Of a DNA stretch of 64,000 bases, positions 8,256-18,184 are shown piece by piece (positions within the stretch are counted from its first letter, which is position 1; the number at the start of each line of letters is the position of its first letter). Made by a program: the position numbers and the translations under genes. Below the pieces are notes generated by a model, which was given only the letters and a program-made list of their open reading frames with translations, was not told the DNA's origin and did not search any database. Location of the stretch: NCBI GenBank assembly GCA_031291305.1, contig JARLJH010000019.1, forward strand, positions 1 to 64,000, given 5' to 3'. The DNA comes from Rhodoferax sp. (GTDB taxonomy: Bacteria; Pseudomonadota; Gammaproteobacteria; Burkholderiales; Burkholderiaceae_C).

Positions 8256-10211
8256 TTGATCACCCTAAAAAACGTCACCCTGCGCCGCAGCGCCAAAGTC
8301 CTTCTCGACGGCGCGTCTGTCACTCTCAACCCCGGCGAAAAGGTCGGCCTGGTTGGCCGCAACGGCGCTGGCAAGTCGTCTCTGTTTGCGCTGTTCAACG
8401 GCAACCTGCATGAAGACGGCGGCGAGTACTACATTCCCACCCAATGGCGCATGGGCCAAGTGGCACAGGACATGCCCGAAACAGAGCAATCCGCCACCGA
8501 CTTTGTGGTCGATGGCGACACCACCCTGCTGGCAGCCCAGCAAGAAGTCACCGCGGCTGAAGCCACCGACGACTATGACCGCATGGCCCACGCCTACATG
8601 GCGCTGCAGGATGCCGGTGCGCATGATGCACCTGCTCGTGCACAGGCCTTGATTCTGGGTCTGGGCTTCAAAACCACCGAACTCACCAACCCGGTGAACA
8701 GCTTCTCAGGCGGCTGGCGCATGCGCCTGCAACTGGCCCGCGCGCTGATGTGCCCGAGCGACCTGCTGCTGCTGGACGAACCCACCAACCACTTGGACTT
8801 GGACGCGCTGGTGTGGCTGGAAGCCTGGCTGAAGAAATACGAAGGCACGATGATCGTCATCAGCCATGACCGGGAGTTTCTCGATGCCGTGACCAACGTC
8901 ACCCTGCACATCGAAGCCTGCAAACTGGTGCGCTATGGCGGCAACTACAGCAAGTTCGAAGACATGCGCGCCGAGAAGATGGAACTGCAACAAGCGGCTT
9001 TCTCCAAACAGCAAGACAAGATTGCTCACCTGAAAAAGTTCATCGACCGATTCAAGGCCAAAGCCAGCAAGGCTAAGCAGGCGCAAAGCCGCGTCAAGGC
9101 GCTGGACCGCATGGAAAAAATCGCCCCGTTGCTGTCCGAGGCCGACTTCACCTTCGAGTTCAAGGAACCCGCCAACCTGCCCAACCCCATGCTGTCGATG
9201 ACCGGTGTGAGCTTTGGCTACCCACCCCCCGACGACGCGCCGGAAGGCACGCCGCCCACGGTGATCGTCACCAACGTCAGCAAATCGGTGCTGGCCGGGC
9301 AGCGCATCGGCATTCTGGGCGCCAACGGTCAGGGCAAATCCACCGTGGTGAAAACCATTGCGCGTGACCTGCAAGCCATTGGCGGCGAAATCACCGAGGG
9401 CAAGGGCCTGAACATCGGCTACTTCGCCCAGCAGGAACTGGACGTGCTGCGCCCCACCGACACGCCGCTGGAACACATGATCCGGTTGGTGAAAGACACC
9501 ACCGCAGCGGGCAAGATCGCTGGCCAGCAAACGCGCGAACAAGACTTGCGCAGTTTTCTTGGCACCTTCAACTTCAGCGGCGATATGGTCAAACAGGCCG
9601 TTGGCAGCATGAGCGGCGGCGAGAAAGCCCGCTTGGTGTTGTGCATGATGGTCTGGCAACGACCCAACCTGCTGCTGATGGACGAACCCACCAACCATTT
9701 GGACTTGGCAACCCGCGAAGCACTGGCGATGGCGCTCAACGAGTTTGAAGGTACGCTGATGCTCGTCAGCCATGACCGGGCTTTGCTGCGCTCGGTATGT
9801 GACGAGTTCTGGATGGTCTCGCGCGGCGGCGTCGAGCCGTTTGACGGCGATCTGGACGACTACCAGCGCTACCTGCTGGACGAAGCCAAGCGCCAGCGCG
9901 AAGCCATCAAAGAAGCCAGCAGCGCAGCAGCCAAGGCCGAGCGCAAGGCACAAGCCGAAGCTACTGCGGCTGCGGCCAAAGTCAAAGCCAAACCGGCTCC
10001 CACAGGGTCCCTGAAGCGCAAGCTGCAGGATATTGAGACCCGCATGGCCACCCTGCAAGCCGAAGGCACGCAGTTGGAAGGTCACCTGTGTCAGTCGCCT
10101 CCACCTGCTGACTTTGCCAGCCAGGGCCAACGCCTTAAACAAGTGAACGAAGAAATCCAGACCCTGGAAGAGCAGTGGCTGGCCCTCACCGAAGAGATTG
10201 AGTCAGCGTGA
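8256..10211 (+). CDS. ABC-F family ATPase (YheS-like)
   Basis: Soluble protein with two ABC domains and no membrane segments, of the ABC-F family that acts on ribosomes. Domain 1 has Walker A GRNGAGKS (34-41), signature FSGGWRMRLQLAR and LLLDEPTNHLD. A charged interdomain linker spans about 225-300. Domain 2 has GANGQGKS (355-362), MSGGEKARL and LLMDEPTNHLD. The Ala/Lys-rich tail (about 545-651) is a predicted coiled coil. Length (651) and MITLKNVTLRR fit YheS. The start is TTG 8256; no ATG fits the conserved N-terminus. Confidence 0.92.
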   Translation: MITLKNVTLRRSAKVLLDGASVTLNPGEKVGLVGRNGAGKSSLFALFNGNLHEDGGEYYIPTQWRMGQVAQDMPETEQSATDFVVDGDTTLLAAQQEVTAAEATDDYDRMAHAYMALQDAGAHDAPARAQALILGLGFKTTELTNPVNSFSGGWRMRLQLARALMCPSDLLLLDEPTNHLDLDALVWLEAWLKKYEGTMIVISHDREFLDAVTNVTLHIEACKLVRYGGNYSKFEDMRAEKMELQQAAFSKQQDKIAHLKKFIDRFKAKASKAKQAQSRVKALDRMEKIAPLLSEADFTFEFKEPANLPNPMLSMTGVSFGYPPPDDAPEGTPPTVIVTNVSKSVLAGQRIGILGANGQGKSTVVKTIARDLQAIGGEITEGKGLNIGYFAQQELDVLRPTDTPLEHMIRLVKDTTAAGKIAGQQTREQDLRSFLGTFNFSGDMVKQAVGSMSGGEKARLVLCMMVWQRPNLLLMDEPTNHLDLATREALAMALNEFEGTLMLVSHDRALLRSVCDEFWMVSRGGVEPFDGDLDDYQRYLLDEAKRQREAIKEASSAAAKAERKAQAEATAAAAKVKAKPAPTGSLKRKLQDIETRMATLQAEGTQLEGHLCQSPPPADFASQGQRLKQVNEEIQTLEEQWLALTEEIESA

Positions 10212-10274
10212 CCGCGCAAAAACGCCACCTAAAATCTGCGCTTTACAGCTGAGACACACTCAAGGGGAGTTTTC

Positions 10275-11351
10275 ATGATTCTGGTTACAGGCGGTGCCGG
10301 CTTTATTGGTGCCAATTTCGTGCTTGACTGGTTGAAACTTAGCGACGAGCCGGTCATCAACCTCGACAAACTCACCTACGCGGGCAATCCCGAAACCCTG
10401 CAAAGCCTGCAAGGCGACGCCCGCCACGCCCTGGTGCAAGGCGACATCGGTGACCGCGACTTGGTATCGCAACTGCTGGCCACTCATCAACCGCGCGCCG
10501 TCATCAACTTCGCGGCAGAAAGCCATGTGGACCGCTCCATCCACGGCCCCGGCGAATTCATCCAGACCAACATCGTCGGCACCTTCAACCTTTTAGAGGC
10601 GGTACGCGGCTATTGGTCTGGGCTGCCCGCTCCTGAAAAAGCAGCACTCCGATTTCTGCACGTGTCCACCGACGAGGTCTATGGCAGCCTGTCCAAGGAC
10701 GACCCGGCCTTCACCGAATCCAACCACATCGAACCCAACAGCCCGTATTCCGCCAGTAAGGCCGCCAGCGACCATCTGGTGCGCGCCTGGCACCACACCT
10801 ACGGCCTGCCGGTGCTGACCACCAATTGCAGCAACAACTACGGGCCGTACCACTTTCCCGAGAAACTCATTCCGTTGCTGATCGTCAACTCACTCGCAGG
10901 CAAACCCTTGCCGGTGTATGGCGACGGCCAGCAAATCCGCGACTGGCTGTACGTCAAAGACCATTGCAGCGCCATCCGCCGCGTCTTGGAAGCCGGTCGT
11001 TTGGGTGAAACCTACAACATCGGCGGCTGGAACGAAAAAGCCAACCTGGACATCGTGCATACCGTCTGCAGCTTGCTTGACGAGCTGCGTCCACGTGCTG
11101 ATGGCAAGCCGTACAAAGAGCAGATCACCTACGTCACCGACCGTCCCGGCCATGACCGCCGCTACGCCATCGATGCCCGCAAGCTTGAAAAAGAACTCGG
11201 CTGGAAACCGGCTGAAACCTTCGAGACCGGCATCCGTAAAACCGTGCAGTGGTACCTGGACAACCCGGACTGGGTTTCCCATGTGCAAAGTGGCGCTTAC
11301 CGCGAGTGGGTGCAAAAGCAATACGCCAGCGCATCGCCATTGGGCCAGTGA
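10275..11351 (+). CDS. rfbB: dTDP-glucose 4,6-dehydratase
   Basis: NAD-dependent enzyme making dTDP-4-keto-6-deoxyglucose, the branch point to dTDP-rhamnose and to the 3-amino sugar made further downstream. The 358-residue extended SDR has GGAGFIG near the N-terminus, STDEVYG (D133, E134) and YSASK (Y158, K162). AAGGGGAG precedes the ATG. First gene of the polysaccharide locus. In most rml operons rfbD, rfbA or rfbC follows directly; here vapBC intervenes. Confidence 0.97.
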   Translation: MILVTGGAGFIGANFVLDWLKLSDEPVINLDKLTYAGNPETLQSLQGDARHALVQGDIGDRDLVSQLLATHQPRAVINFAAESHVDRSIHGPGEFIQTNIVGTFNLLEAVRGYWSGLPAPEKAALRFLHVSTDEVYGSLSKDDPAFTESNHIEPNSPYSASKAASDHLVRAWHHTYGLPVLTTNCSNNYGPYHFPEKLIPLLIVNSLAGKPLPVYGDGQQIRDWLYVKDHCSAIRRVLEAGRLGETYNIGGWNEKANLDIVHTVCSLLDELRPRADGKPYKEQITYVTDRPGHDRRYAIDARKLEKELGWKPAETFETGIRKTVQWYLDNPDWVSHVQSGAYREWVQKQYASASPLGQ

Positions 11352-11376
11352 TGTAATATCTCACTGTGTTATTACA
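11352..11376. promoter_or_regulatory. Palindromic operator candidate upstream of vapB
   Basis: TGTAATA, 11 bases, TATTACA: a perfect inverted repeat starting right after the rfbB stop and ending 12 bases before the vapB start. Its place and symmetry suit autoregulation by the VapB AbrB-like domain (inference). Confidence 0.55.
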
Positions 11377-11388
11377 CAGGAGTTTCCC

Positions 11389-11646
11389 ATGACTATCATC
11401 GCCAAATTATTCATGAGCGGCCGCAGTCAGGCCATTCGGTTGCCAGCCAAGCTGCGACTGGCTGCCAAAGAGGTTCAGATCGAGCAAGTGGGCGACGGGT
11501 TGTGGATTCGTCCAGAACCTGCCCCTGGTCAAAACATGGGGGTTTGGCTGCAAAGTTTTTATGACAGCACACAAGCACTCCCCGAAGAGTTTTTGGCCGA
11601 ACGCCAGGACCCGCCAGCACAGGCGCGCGACTGGTCATTGGGTTGA
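11389..11646 (+). CDS. vapB: VapB-type antitoxin (AbrB fold)
   Basis: 85-residue antitoxin. The N-terminus MTIIAKLFMSGRSQAIRLPA is the characteristic SpoVT/AbrB DNA-binding strand pair of VapB proteins; the rest (PALPEEFLAERQDPP-like) is expected to wrap the toxin. CAGGAG lies 8 bases before the ATG. It is followed by vapC after 13 bases and preceded by a palindromic operator candidate. Longer upstream readings of this frame overlap rfbB and are not credible. Confidence 0.88.
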   Translation: MTIIAKLFMSGRSQAIRLPAKLRLAAKEVQIEQVGDGLWIRPEPAPGQNMGVWLQSFYDSTQALPEEFLAERQDPPAQARDWSLG

Positions 11647-11659
11647 AACGCTAGGCACC

Positions 11660-12061
11660 ATGCTGCGCACACTCGATACCAACATCTGCAGCTATGTGCT
11701 GCGCCGCCGCCCGGTTGCCATGCTGGAGCGATTTGCAGCGCTGAACCGACAGCAACTGTGGCTGTCGGGCATCGTGGCGGCTGAGTTGCGTTTTGGCGCT
11801 GCCAAGCTGGGCATGCCACGTTTTACGTCTGCCGTAGAGGCTTGGCTCGCTGGCTTTGATGTGCAGGCTTGGCCGGTGTCAGCCACTGAACACTACGCGC
11901 AAATTCGTGCCAAGCTGGAGCGTGATGGCAAGATCATCGGCGCAATGGACTTGCTGATTGCCGCGCACGCCCTGGCCAACGATTCCGTCTTGGTCACCAA
12001 CAATGCTAGAGAATTTGCCCGGGTTCCCGGCCTGGCGGTAGAAGAATGGCAACTCGAATGA
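11660..12061 (+). CDS. vapC: VapC-type PIN-domain toxin
   Basis: 133-residue PIN-domain ribonuclease, expected to cut tRNA or rRNA when free of VapB. Acidic catalytic residues are visible: D6 (LDTNIC), E42 (VAAELRFG) and D97 (GAMDLLIAAHA), with TNNAREF at the fourth-residue position. The start is ATG 11660, where the LDTN motif begins. The stop TGA (12059-12061) overlaps the ATG of rfbD as ATGA, so rfbD translation may be coupled to vapC. Confidence 0.88.
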   Translation: MLRTLDTNICSYVLRRRPVAMLERFAALNRQQLWLSGIVAAELRFGAAKLGMPRFTSAVEAWLAGFDVQAWPVSATEHYAQIRAKLERDGKIIGAMDLLIAAHALANDSVLVTNNAREFARVPGLAVEEWQLE

Positions 12062-12969
12062 CAAAAATCCTCCTCCTCGGCAAAAACGGCCAGGTCGGCT
12101 GGGAGTTGCAACGCAGCCTGGCCCCCTTGGGTGAACTCATCGCGCTGGATCGGCACAGCACCGCTCACTGCGGCGACCTGAGCAACTTGACCGGTCTGGC
12201 GCAAACCGTGCGCGACGTGCGCCCGGATGTGATCGTCAACGCCGCCGCCCACACTGCGGTCGACAAGGCCGAGAGCGAACCGGAGCTGGCCCGCACCTTG
12301 AACGCCCTGGCACCCCAGGTGCTGGCCCAGGAAGCGGCCAAACTCGGCGCCTGGCTGGTGCACTACAGCACCGACTATGTGTTTGATGGTAGTGGTGACA
12401 CGCCCAGGCTGGAGACCGACAGCCCCGGCCCCTTGAGCGTCTACGGCGCCACCAAGCTTGAAGGTGAACAGCTGATTGCTGCGGCCAACCCACGCCACCT
12501 GATTTTTAGAACCAGTTGGGTCTATGCGGCACGCGGTGGCAACTTTGCCAAGACCATGCTGCGCCTGGCGCAGGAGCGTGACAAGCTCACCGTCATCAAT
12601 GACCAGATCGGCGCGCCCACCGGGGCTGACCTGCTGGCCGATGTGACCGGCCATGCCATCCGTCAGCTCGCCCAAGCCCCCGCCAGCGCCAAAGCAGAAG
12701 CCCTAGCTGGCATCTACCACCTGGTCGCCAGTGGTGAAACCAACTGGTTTGAGTATGCAAAACATGTTCTGGCCCAGGCACAGCTTGTGCAACCCGCTAT
12801 TCAAATCAAAGCAAAGCAAGTCGACCCGGTGCCGACCAGTGCCTTCCCGACACCGGCCAAACGCCCGCACAACTCGCGTCTGAACACCACCAAACTGCAA
12901 TCCACCTTTGGCCTGAACTTGCCGCCGTGGCAAGCCGGGGTGGACCGGATGCTGGCAGAGATTCTTTAA
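12058..12969 (+). CDS. rfbD: dTDP-4-dehydrorhamnose reductase
   Basis: Last step of dTDP-L-rhamnose synthesis (NAD(P)H-dependent). The 303-residue SDR has [10 protein letters not shown] at the N-terminus, [19 protein letters not shown] and YGATKLEGE (catalytic Tyr/Lys). ATG 12058 gives the family-typical [17 protein letters not shown] and overlaps the vapC stop by 4 bases; an in-frame ATG at 12046 has a closer GAAG but adds four non-homologous residues. Confidence 0.96.
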   Translation: MTKILLLGKNGQVGWELQRSLAPLGELIALDRHSTAHCGDLSNLTGLAQTVRDVRPDVIVNAAAHTAVDKAESEPELARTLNALAPQVLAQEAAKLGAWLVHYSTDYVFDGSGDTPRLETDSPGPLSVYGATKLEGEQLIAAANPRHLIFRTSWVYAARGGNFAKTMLRLAQERDKLTVINDQIGAPTGADLLADVTGHAIRQLAQAPASAKAEALAGIYHLVASGETNWFEYAKHVLAQAQLVQPAIQIKAKQVDPVPTSAFPTPAKRPHNSRLNTTKLQSTFGLNLPPWQAGVDRMLAEIL

Positions 12970-12988
12970 ACCTCCAGGGAGTGGACAC

Positions 12989-13873
12989 ATGAGCAACGCA
13001 GCATCACAACGCAAAGGCATCATCCTCGCCGGTGGCTCCGGCACCCGGCTTTACCCGGTGACCCAGGCTGTCTCCAAACAGCTGATGCCGGTGTATGACA
13101 AGCCGATGATTTATTACCCGCTGAGCACACTGATGCTCGCTGGGATTCGTGAGGTGTTGATCATCTCCACCCCGCAAGACACGCCACGTTTTACGGATCT
13201 GCTGGGTGATGGCAGCCAGTGGGGCATGAACATCAGCTACGCGGTGCAGCCTTCGCCTGACGGTCTGGCGCAGGCCTTCATCATTGGCCGTGAGTTTGTC
13301 GGCCATCATCCCAGTGCACTGGTGCTGGGTGATAACATTTTTTACGGCCACGATCTGGTCAAACAACTGACCCACGCGGATGAACGCCAAACCGGTGCCA
13401 GTGTTTTTGCCTACCACGTGACCGACCCCGAACGCTATGGCGTGGTGGCGTTTGACGACAAGATGCACGCCATCAGTATTGAAGAAAAGCCCAAGCAGCC
13501 GCAAAGCAACTACGCCGTCACCGGCTTGTATTTCTACGACAACCAAGTGTGCGATATCGCCGCCAGCATCAAGCCCTCAGCCCGTGGCGAGTTGGAGATC
13601 ACCGATGTGAACCGCGTGTATCTGGCGCAAAACCAGCTCAATGTCGAAATCATGGGCCGGGGTTATGCCTGGCTGGACACCGGCACGCATGACAGCCTGC
13701 TGGAAGCGGCCAGCTTCATCGCCACGCTGCAAAAACGCCAAGGTCTGCAAGTGGCCTGCCCGGAAGAGATCGCCTTTGCCCAGACATGGATCGATGCCGC
13801 GCAAATCCAGAAGCTGGCTGCACCACTGGCCAAGAACGGGTATGGCCAGTACCTGCTGAACCTTATCAAATAA
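12989..13873 (+). CDS. rfbA: Glucose-1-phosphate thymidylyltransferase
   Basis: Makes dTDP-glucose from glucose-1-phosphate and dTTP, the entry to the rhamnose and amino-sugar branches. The 294 residues contain [11 protein letters not shown] with the conserved [20 protein letters not shown] and [15 protein letters not shown] precedes the ATG. Lies 19 bases after rfbD in the same direction. Confidence 0.97.
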   Translation: MSNAASQRKGIILAGGSGTRLYPVTQAVSKQLMPVYDKPMIYYPLSTLMLAGIREVLIISTPQDTPRFTDLLGDGSQWGMNISYAVQPSPDGLAQAFIIGREFVGHHPSALVLGDNIFYGHDLVKQLTHADERQTGASVFAYHVTDPERYGVVAFDDKMHAISIEEKPKQPQSNYAVTGLYFYDNQVCDIAASIKPSARGELEITDVNRVYLAQNQLNVEIMGRGYAWLDTGTHDSLLEAASFIATLQKRQGLQVACPEEIAFAQTWIDAAQIQKLAAPLAKNGYGQYLLNLIK

Positions 13874-13878
13874 TCAAT

Positions 13879-13924
13879 ATTCATAGCTACTTGCCCAGGT
13901 ATATCATGGGCTACAGCCACTTTT
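13879..13924 (+). repeat. Dispersed ~45-bp repeat between rfbA and rfbC
   Basis: TCATAGCTACTTGCCCAGG ... CATGGGCTACAGCCAC, filling nearly all of the 52-base rfbA-rfbC gap. Same family as the other intergenic copies. Confidence 0.7.
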
Positions 13925-13925
13925 T

Positions 13926-14477
13926 ATGCCATACACTGTTACTCAAACATCCCTGCCCGAAGTCCTGATCCTGGAGCCCAAAGTCTTTGGCGACGCCAGA
14001 GGCTTTTTCTTTGAGAGCTTTAACGCGCGTGACTTTGCCCAATGCACGGGGCTTGACGTGCAGTTTGTGCAAGACAACCACAGCAAATCCGCCAAAGGCG
14101 TGCTGCGCGGCCTGCACTACCAGATAGAACACCCGCAAGGCAAGCTGGTGCGCGTGACGCAGGGCGAGGTATTTGATGTGGCTGTGGACTTGCGTCAAAA
14201 CGCTCCTACCTTTGGCAAATGGGAAGGCGTGCTGTTGTCCGCCGACAACAAACGCCAACTGTGGGTTCCGCCCGGCTTTGCGCACGGTTTTGTAACTTTG
14301 AGTGACAGTGCTGAGTTTTTGTACAAAACCACCGACTACTGGTACCCGGACCATGAGCGCAGTGTGCTGTGGAATGACCCTCAAATTGGCATCACCTGGC
14401 CAATCGATGGCGAGCCTTTGCTGGCTGCCAAAGACCGCGCAGCCAGCCCGCTGGCGCAGGCGTCAGTTTTTCAATAG
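13926..14477 (+). CDS. rfbC: dTDP-4-dehydrorhamnose 3,5-epimerase
   Basis: Cupin-fold epimerase of the rhamnose pathway, 183 residues. RGLHYQ carries the catalytic His (H64); the conserved Tyr is in EFLYKTTDYWYP (Y133), and VPPGFAHGF is typical. Completes rfbBDAC. The ATG follows the repeat closely, with no strong Shine-Dalgarno. Confidence 0.96.
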   Translation: MPYTVTQTSLPEVLILEPKVFGDARGFFFESFNARDFAQCTGLDVQFVQDNHSKSAKGVLRGLHYQIEHPQGKLVRVTQGEVFDVAVDLRQNAPTFGKWEGVLLSADNKRQLWVPPGFAHGFVTLSDSAEFLYKTTDYWYPDHERSVLWNDPQIGITWPIDGEPLLAAKDRAASPLAQASVFQ

Positions 14478-14564
14478 CGTGCCCAACTAGAATATGCCCC
14501 CAAATGCATTTAGCCAGGGGGGTGCGATGCAAACGCGGTTCACAGTGTCCAAACTCGTCAATAC

Positions 14565-16979
14565 ATGTACAAAAAATTTCTTTTGAAATCATGGGTCCAG
14601 CCCGTGGGAACCTTCCTTTTGGTCTGTTCACTAAGCAGCGGTGTACAAGCCCAATTCAGCGCCACCACAGTAGACACCGGCAGTATTTCTAGCAGCGGAA
14701 CCACCAGCCTTGACGCTGCTGCCGCAGGCTTGACAGGCTCGCCAACTGGACAAACTGGCAGCAATGCGCGTGGCAACAGCCAGCTGTTGAACAGCCAAAT
14801 GATCTCCAATTCCCTGCAAAACGGCCAGCAGCTCAACACACTGCAGCAAGACGCTACCAATGCTGCAAACAAAGCCGGGCCGGATGCACCCACTCCAGAC
14901 GCAACCATGGCGCGTCCCCCACAACGCGTCTCTGGCCCGAACCAGTTTCAGCGCTTTGTTCAGGAAAGTACTGGCAAGCTTCTGCCCATCTATGGCCATG
15001 ACCTGTTTGACTCCCCGCAAGCTTACGCGGCCAACACCAACGCGCCTGCACCAGACAACTACATTCTTGGCCCCGGCGATGAAGTCCGACTGCAAGTCTC
15101 TGGTCCGCAAGATTTCAGTACCGCATTGGTCATAGACCGCAACGGCCAAGTCAACTTGCCAAAGGTTGGCGCGGTCACGTTGGCAGGTGTCGCCGTGCGC
15201 GACCTCGAAAAAACCCTCTCCGCCCAGCTTGGTCAAATCTTTACTAATTTCAAGGCCAGTGCCACCCTCGGGCGCCTGCGTGGCATTCAAGTCTATGTGG
15301 TGGGCCAGACCCAGCAACCGGGTACCTTTCAGCTCAGCAGCCTGAGCACCCTGGTCAACGCCCTGTTTGCCAGTGGCGGCCCCAGTGCCAATGGTTCCAT
15401 GCGCGCCATTGAACTCAAGCGTGACGGCAAAACCATCACAACGCTGGACTTGTATGACTTTATTGGCAAAGGTGACAAATCCAAAGACGTGCCATTGATG
15501 GCCGGTGATGTCATTGTCATTCCACCGGTAGGCCCGCGTGTAGCCGTTACTGGCGCTTTTGACCAGGCCGCCATTTATGAACTCAAGCCCGGAGCCACCA
15601 GCGTGGGTGACATTTTGAATCTGGGTGGGGGCGTTCCAGCCCTGGCCACGGCTCAAAAAGCCCTGCTTGAGCGCATCACCCGCAGCAGCAACCCGCCCCG
15701 CCAGGTGCAAGAGGTGGTGCTCAACCATGAAGGTCTGGGCCTACCCCTGAAAGACGGCGACGTGCTCACCCTGTTGGGCATCAGCCCCGCCTTTGCCAAC
15801 GCGGTCACCCTGCAAGGCACAGTGGCTGCACCCCTACGCTACCGCTGGTTTGAAGGCATGCGCATTCTTGACCTGATTCCTGAACGCGACGCGCTGATCA
15901 CCGGCGACTACTACAAACGCAAAAACCTGCTGGTGCAAAACGCTGGCGTGGCGCAGGACGCTGGTGGCAAAGTATCCAGCCAGATGCGCGGCTTGATGGA
16001 CCAGATCAACTGGGACTATGCCGTCATCGAACGGCTGGACCGCAAAAAACTCACGACACAGCTGATTCCCTTTAACTTGGGCAAGGCGGTGCTTGAAAAA
16101 GACCCGGCCAATAACCTGCTGCTGCAAGCTGGCGACGTAGTCACCATCCTGAGCCAAAGCGACCTACAGGTGCCGCAAGAACGCCAGTCGCGCCTGGTGC
16201 GGGTGGAAGGCGAAGTAGCCACCCCTGGCGTTTACCAGGCTGCCGCTGGTGAAACCCTGCCCCAACTCATCAAACGCATCGGCGGCCTGACCCCGCAAGC
16301 CTATGTGTTTGGCACCGAGTTCAACCGTGAATCTGTCAAAAAGCGCCAGCAGGAGAACCTGGACAAACTCATCCGCCGCCTGGAGGCGCAGTCGCTGTCC
16401 CAGCAAGGCACCCTGGTGGCCAATCGCACCAGCACCAGCACGTCAGACCAGACAGCCGCCATTCTTCAACTGCAGCAAACTCAGCTGAAAAGCCAGATCG
16501 AACGCCTCAAAACCATGAAGAGCAACGGCCGCATGGCTTTGGAGCTCGATCCCAATGCCCAAAGCATCGCCGCCCTGCCCGATATTCCGCTTGAAGACGG
16601 CGACCACATCCTGGTGCCTGCCACACCGGGCTTTGTGTCGGCATTTGGCTCGGTCAACAACGAGAACGTGTTTGTCTACAAGCCCGGCAAAACCGTGGGT
16701 GATGTCATGAAATCCGCGGGCCTGACTGAAGACGCCGAACCCAGCCAAGCCTTTGTGCTGCGTGCGGATGGCAGCATCATCGCCCGCCAGGACCGGGGTG
16801 GTTTCTTTGGCGGCAGCTTTGAGTCCCTGGCCATGATGCCCGGTGACACCCTGGTGGTACCCGCCCAAATGGACCGTGAAAGCCGCTACAACACCATCGT
16901 GCGTGGCTTTAAAGACTGGACGCAAATCCTTGCCAACCTGGGCCTGGGCGCGGCCGGTCTGAAGTCTCTTGGTTACTAA
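14565..16979 (+). CDS. Polysaccharide export outer-membrane protein with SLBB domains
   Basis: Wza-related exporter. An N-terminal signal peptide (about 1-29, ending GVQA) is followed by a low-complexity Ser/Gly/Ala/Gln stretch, a Poly_export domain near residues 160-230 (NYILGPGDEVRLQVSG), and several SLBB-like beta-grasp segments (YVVGQTQQPGTF, VEGEVATPGVYQ, GSVNNENVFVYKPGKTV). At 804 residues it is about twice the size of E. coli Wza and fits the long SLBB exporters of some Proteobacteria. A lipobox is not convincing. The upstream gap holds an imperfect hairpin (CCCCC, AAATGCATTT, GGGGG). The wzz gene follows after 8 bases. Confidence 0.9.
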   Translation: MYKKFLLKSWVQPVGTFLLVCSLSSGVQAQFSATTVDTGSISSSGTTSLDAAAAGLTGSPTGQTGSNARGNSQLLNSQMISNSLQNGQQLNTLQQDATNAANKAGPDAPTPDATMARPPQRVSGPNQFQRFVQESTGKLLPIYGHDLFDSPQAYAANTNAPAPDNYILGPGDEVRLQVSGPQDFSTALVIDRNGQVNLPKVGAVTLAGVAVRDLEKTLSAQLGQIFTNFKASATLGRLRGIQVYVVGQTQQPGTFQLSSLSTLVNALFASGGPSANGSMRAIELKRDGKTITTLDLYDFIGKGDKSKDVPLMAGDVIVIPPVGPRVAVTGAFDQAAIYELKPGATSVGDILNLGGGVPALATAQKALLERITRSSNPPRQVQEVVLNHEGLGLPLKDGDVLTLLGISPAFANAVTLQGTVAAPLRYRWFEGMRILDLIPERDALITGDYYKRKNLLVQNAGVAQDAGGKVSSQMRGLMDQINWDYAVIERLDRKKLTTQLIPFNLGKAVLEKDPANNLLLQAGDVVTILSQSDLQVPQERQSRLVRVEGEVATPGVYQAAAGETLPQLIKRIGGLTPQAYVFGTEFNRESVKKRQQENLDKLIRRLEAQSLSQQGTLVANRTSTSTSDQTAAILQLQQTQLKSQIERLKTMKSNGRMALELDPNAQSIAALPDIPLEDGDHILVPATPGFVSAFGSVNNENVFVYKPGKTVGDVMKSAGLTEDAEPSQAFVLRADGSIIARQDRGGFFGGSFESLAMMPGDTLVVPAQMDRESRYNTIVRGFKDWTQILANLGLGAAGLKSLGY

Positions 16980-16987
16980 GGCACACC

Positions 16988-18184
16988 ATGAACCAAGAAT
17001 TTTCTCAAACCGTCAATTCGTCGCCTGCGGCAGCAGACGACGACGAAATCAACCTGCTGGACCTGGCGCAGGTGGTGGTAGACAACCTGCGTCTGCTGGT
17101 ACTCGGCCCTCTAGCTGCTGGCCTGGTGGCGCTGGGCATCAGCTTTGCGATTACACCCACGTTTACAGCCACCACCGTGTTTCTGCCACCACAACAGCAG
17201 CAAGGTGCGGCGTCCATGTTGCTGCAAAGCCTGGGTGGCGCCTTGGGCGGCTTGGCCGGTGCGGCCACCGGGCTCAAAAACCCCAATGACCAGTTTGTGT
17301 CTTTTTTGCAGAGTGACGTCATCGCCAATACGCTGATCGACCGCTTCAAACTGATGGAACGGTACAAGGCAGACTTCAAGGTTGACGCCCGCAAAGCTCT
17401 TGACAATGCCAGTGCAATTACCAGTGGCAAAGACGGCTTGATTACCGTCGAGATGAACGACAAAGACCCCGTGGTGGCCGCTCAGATTGCCAACGCCTAT
17501 GTTGAAGAGCTTGGTAAATTGCTCAACCGCTTGTCTTTGACCGAGGCACAAAATAGACGCGCTTTCTTTGAAAAGCAACTTAGCCAAACCAAAGACAAAC
17601 TCACCGCCGCCGAACAGGCTTTGAACGGAAGCGGCATCAACGTCTCGACCCTCAAGTCCAGCCCCGAAGCAGCCATCACCATCGTGGCGTCGCTGCAAGC
17701 CCAGATCATGGCGCAAGAGGTCAAGCTCTCCAGCATGCGTGGCTACCTGACCGAGTCCGCCCCTGATTTCAAGCAAGCACAAACTGAGTTGGCTGCGCTA
17801 AGAGCCCAATTTGCCAGTGTCGAAAAATCAACCACCAGCGCCTCTGGCGCCAACGCAGACTACGTCGCCCGCTACCGTGACTTCAAATACTACGAAACGC
17901 TGTACGAACTTTTTGCCAAACAGTTTGAGGTGGCCAAAGTAGACGAAGCCCGTGAAGGTAACGTCATTCAGGTTGTGGATGTAGCGCAACCGCCCGAGAA
18001 GAAAAGCAAGCCAAAGAAGGCCACGATTGCAGTACTGACCACATTTGTGACCGGGTTTGCCCTGCTGATCTTTGTCTTCATGCGCAACTCACTGAAAGAC
18101 GCCAATCAAGACCCCGAAACACTTGAAAAGCTCTCCAAACTTCGCAGCGCCTGGCGGCGAGCCATTGGTCGAAGCGGCGCATGA
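16988..18184 (+). CDS. Chain-length determinant (Wzz/PCP family)
   Basis: Inner-membrane polysaccharide co-polymerase controlling polymer length. The 398 residues show two membrane helices (about 36-55 and 345-362) around a large periplasmic domain with coiled-coil stretches (about 170-320). No Walker motifs are present, so there is no fused Wzc-type kinase. A Gly-rich patch ([18 protein letters not shown]) follows the first periplasmic strand. The stop overlaps the fcl start as ATGA. Confidence 0.9.
   Translation: MNQEFSQTVNSSPAAADDDEINLLDLAQVVVDNLRLLVLGPLAAGLVALGISFAITPTFTATTVFLPPQQQQGAASMLLQSLGGALGGLAGAATGLKNPNDQFVSFLQSDVIANTLIDRFKLMERYKADFKVDARKALDNASAITSGKDGLITVEMNDKDPVVAAQIANAYVEELGKLLNRLSLTEAQNRRAFFEKQLSQTKDKLTAAEQALNGSGINVSTLKSSPEAAITIVASLQAQIMAQEVKLSSMRGYLTESAPDFKQAQTELAALRAQFASVEKSTTSASGANADYVARYRDFKYYETLYELFAKQFEVAKVDEAREGNVIQVVDVAQPPEKKSKPKKATIAVLTTFVTGFALLIFVFMRNSLKDANQDPETLEKLSKLRSAWRRAIGRSGA

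Noticed and set aside
8706-10142. A 478-codon minus-strand open frame opposite the ABC-F gene
   Set aside because: Antisense shadow of a well-supported ABC-F ATPase; composition is typical of non-coding complement.
11561-11659. A longer VapC starting at 11561
   Set aside because: The extra 33 residues overlap vapB out of frame and have no PIN homology; LDTN starts right after ATG 11660.
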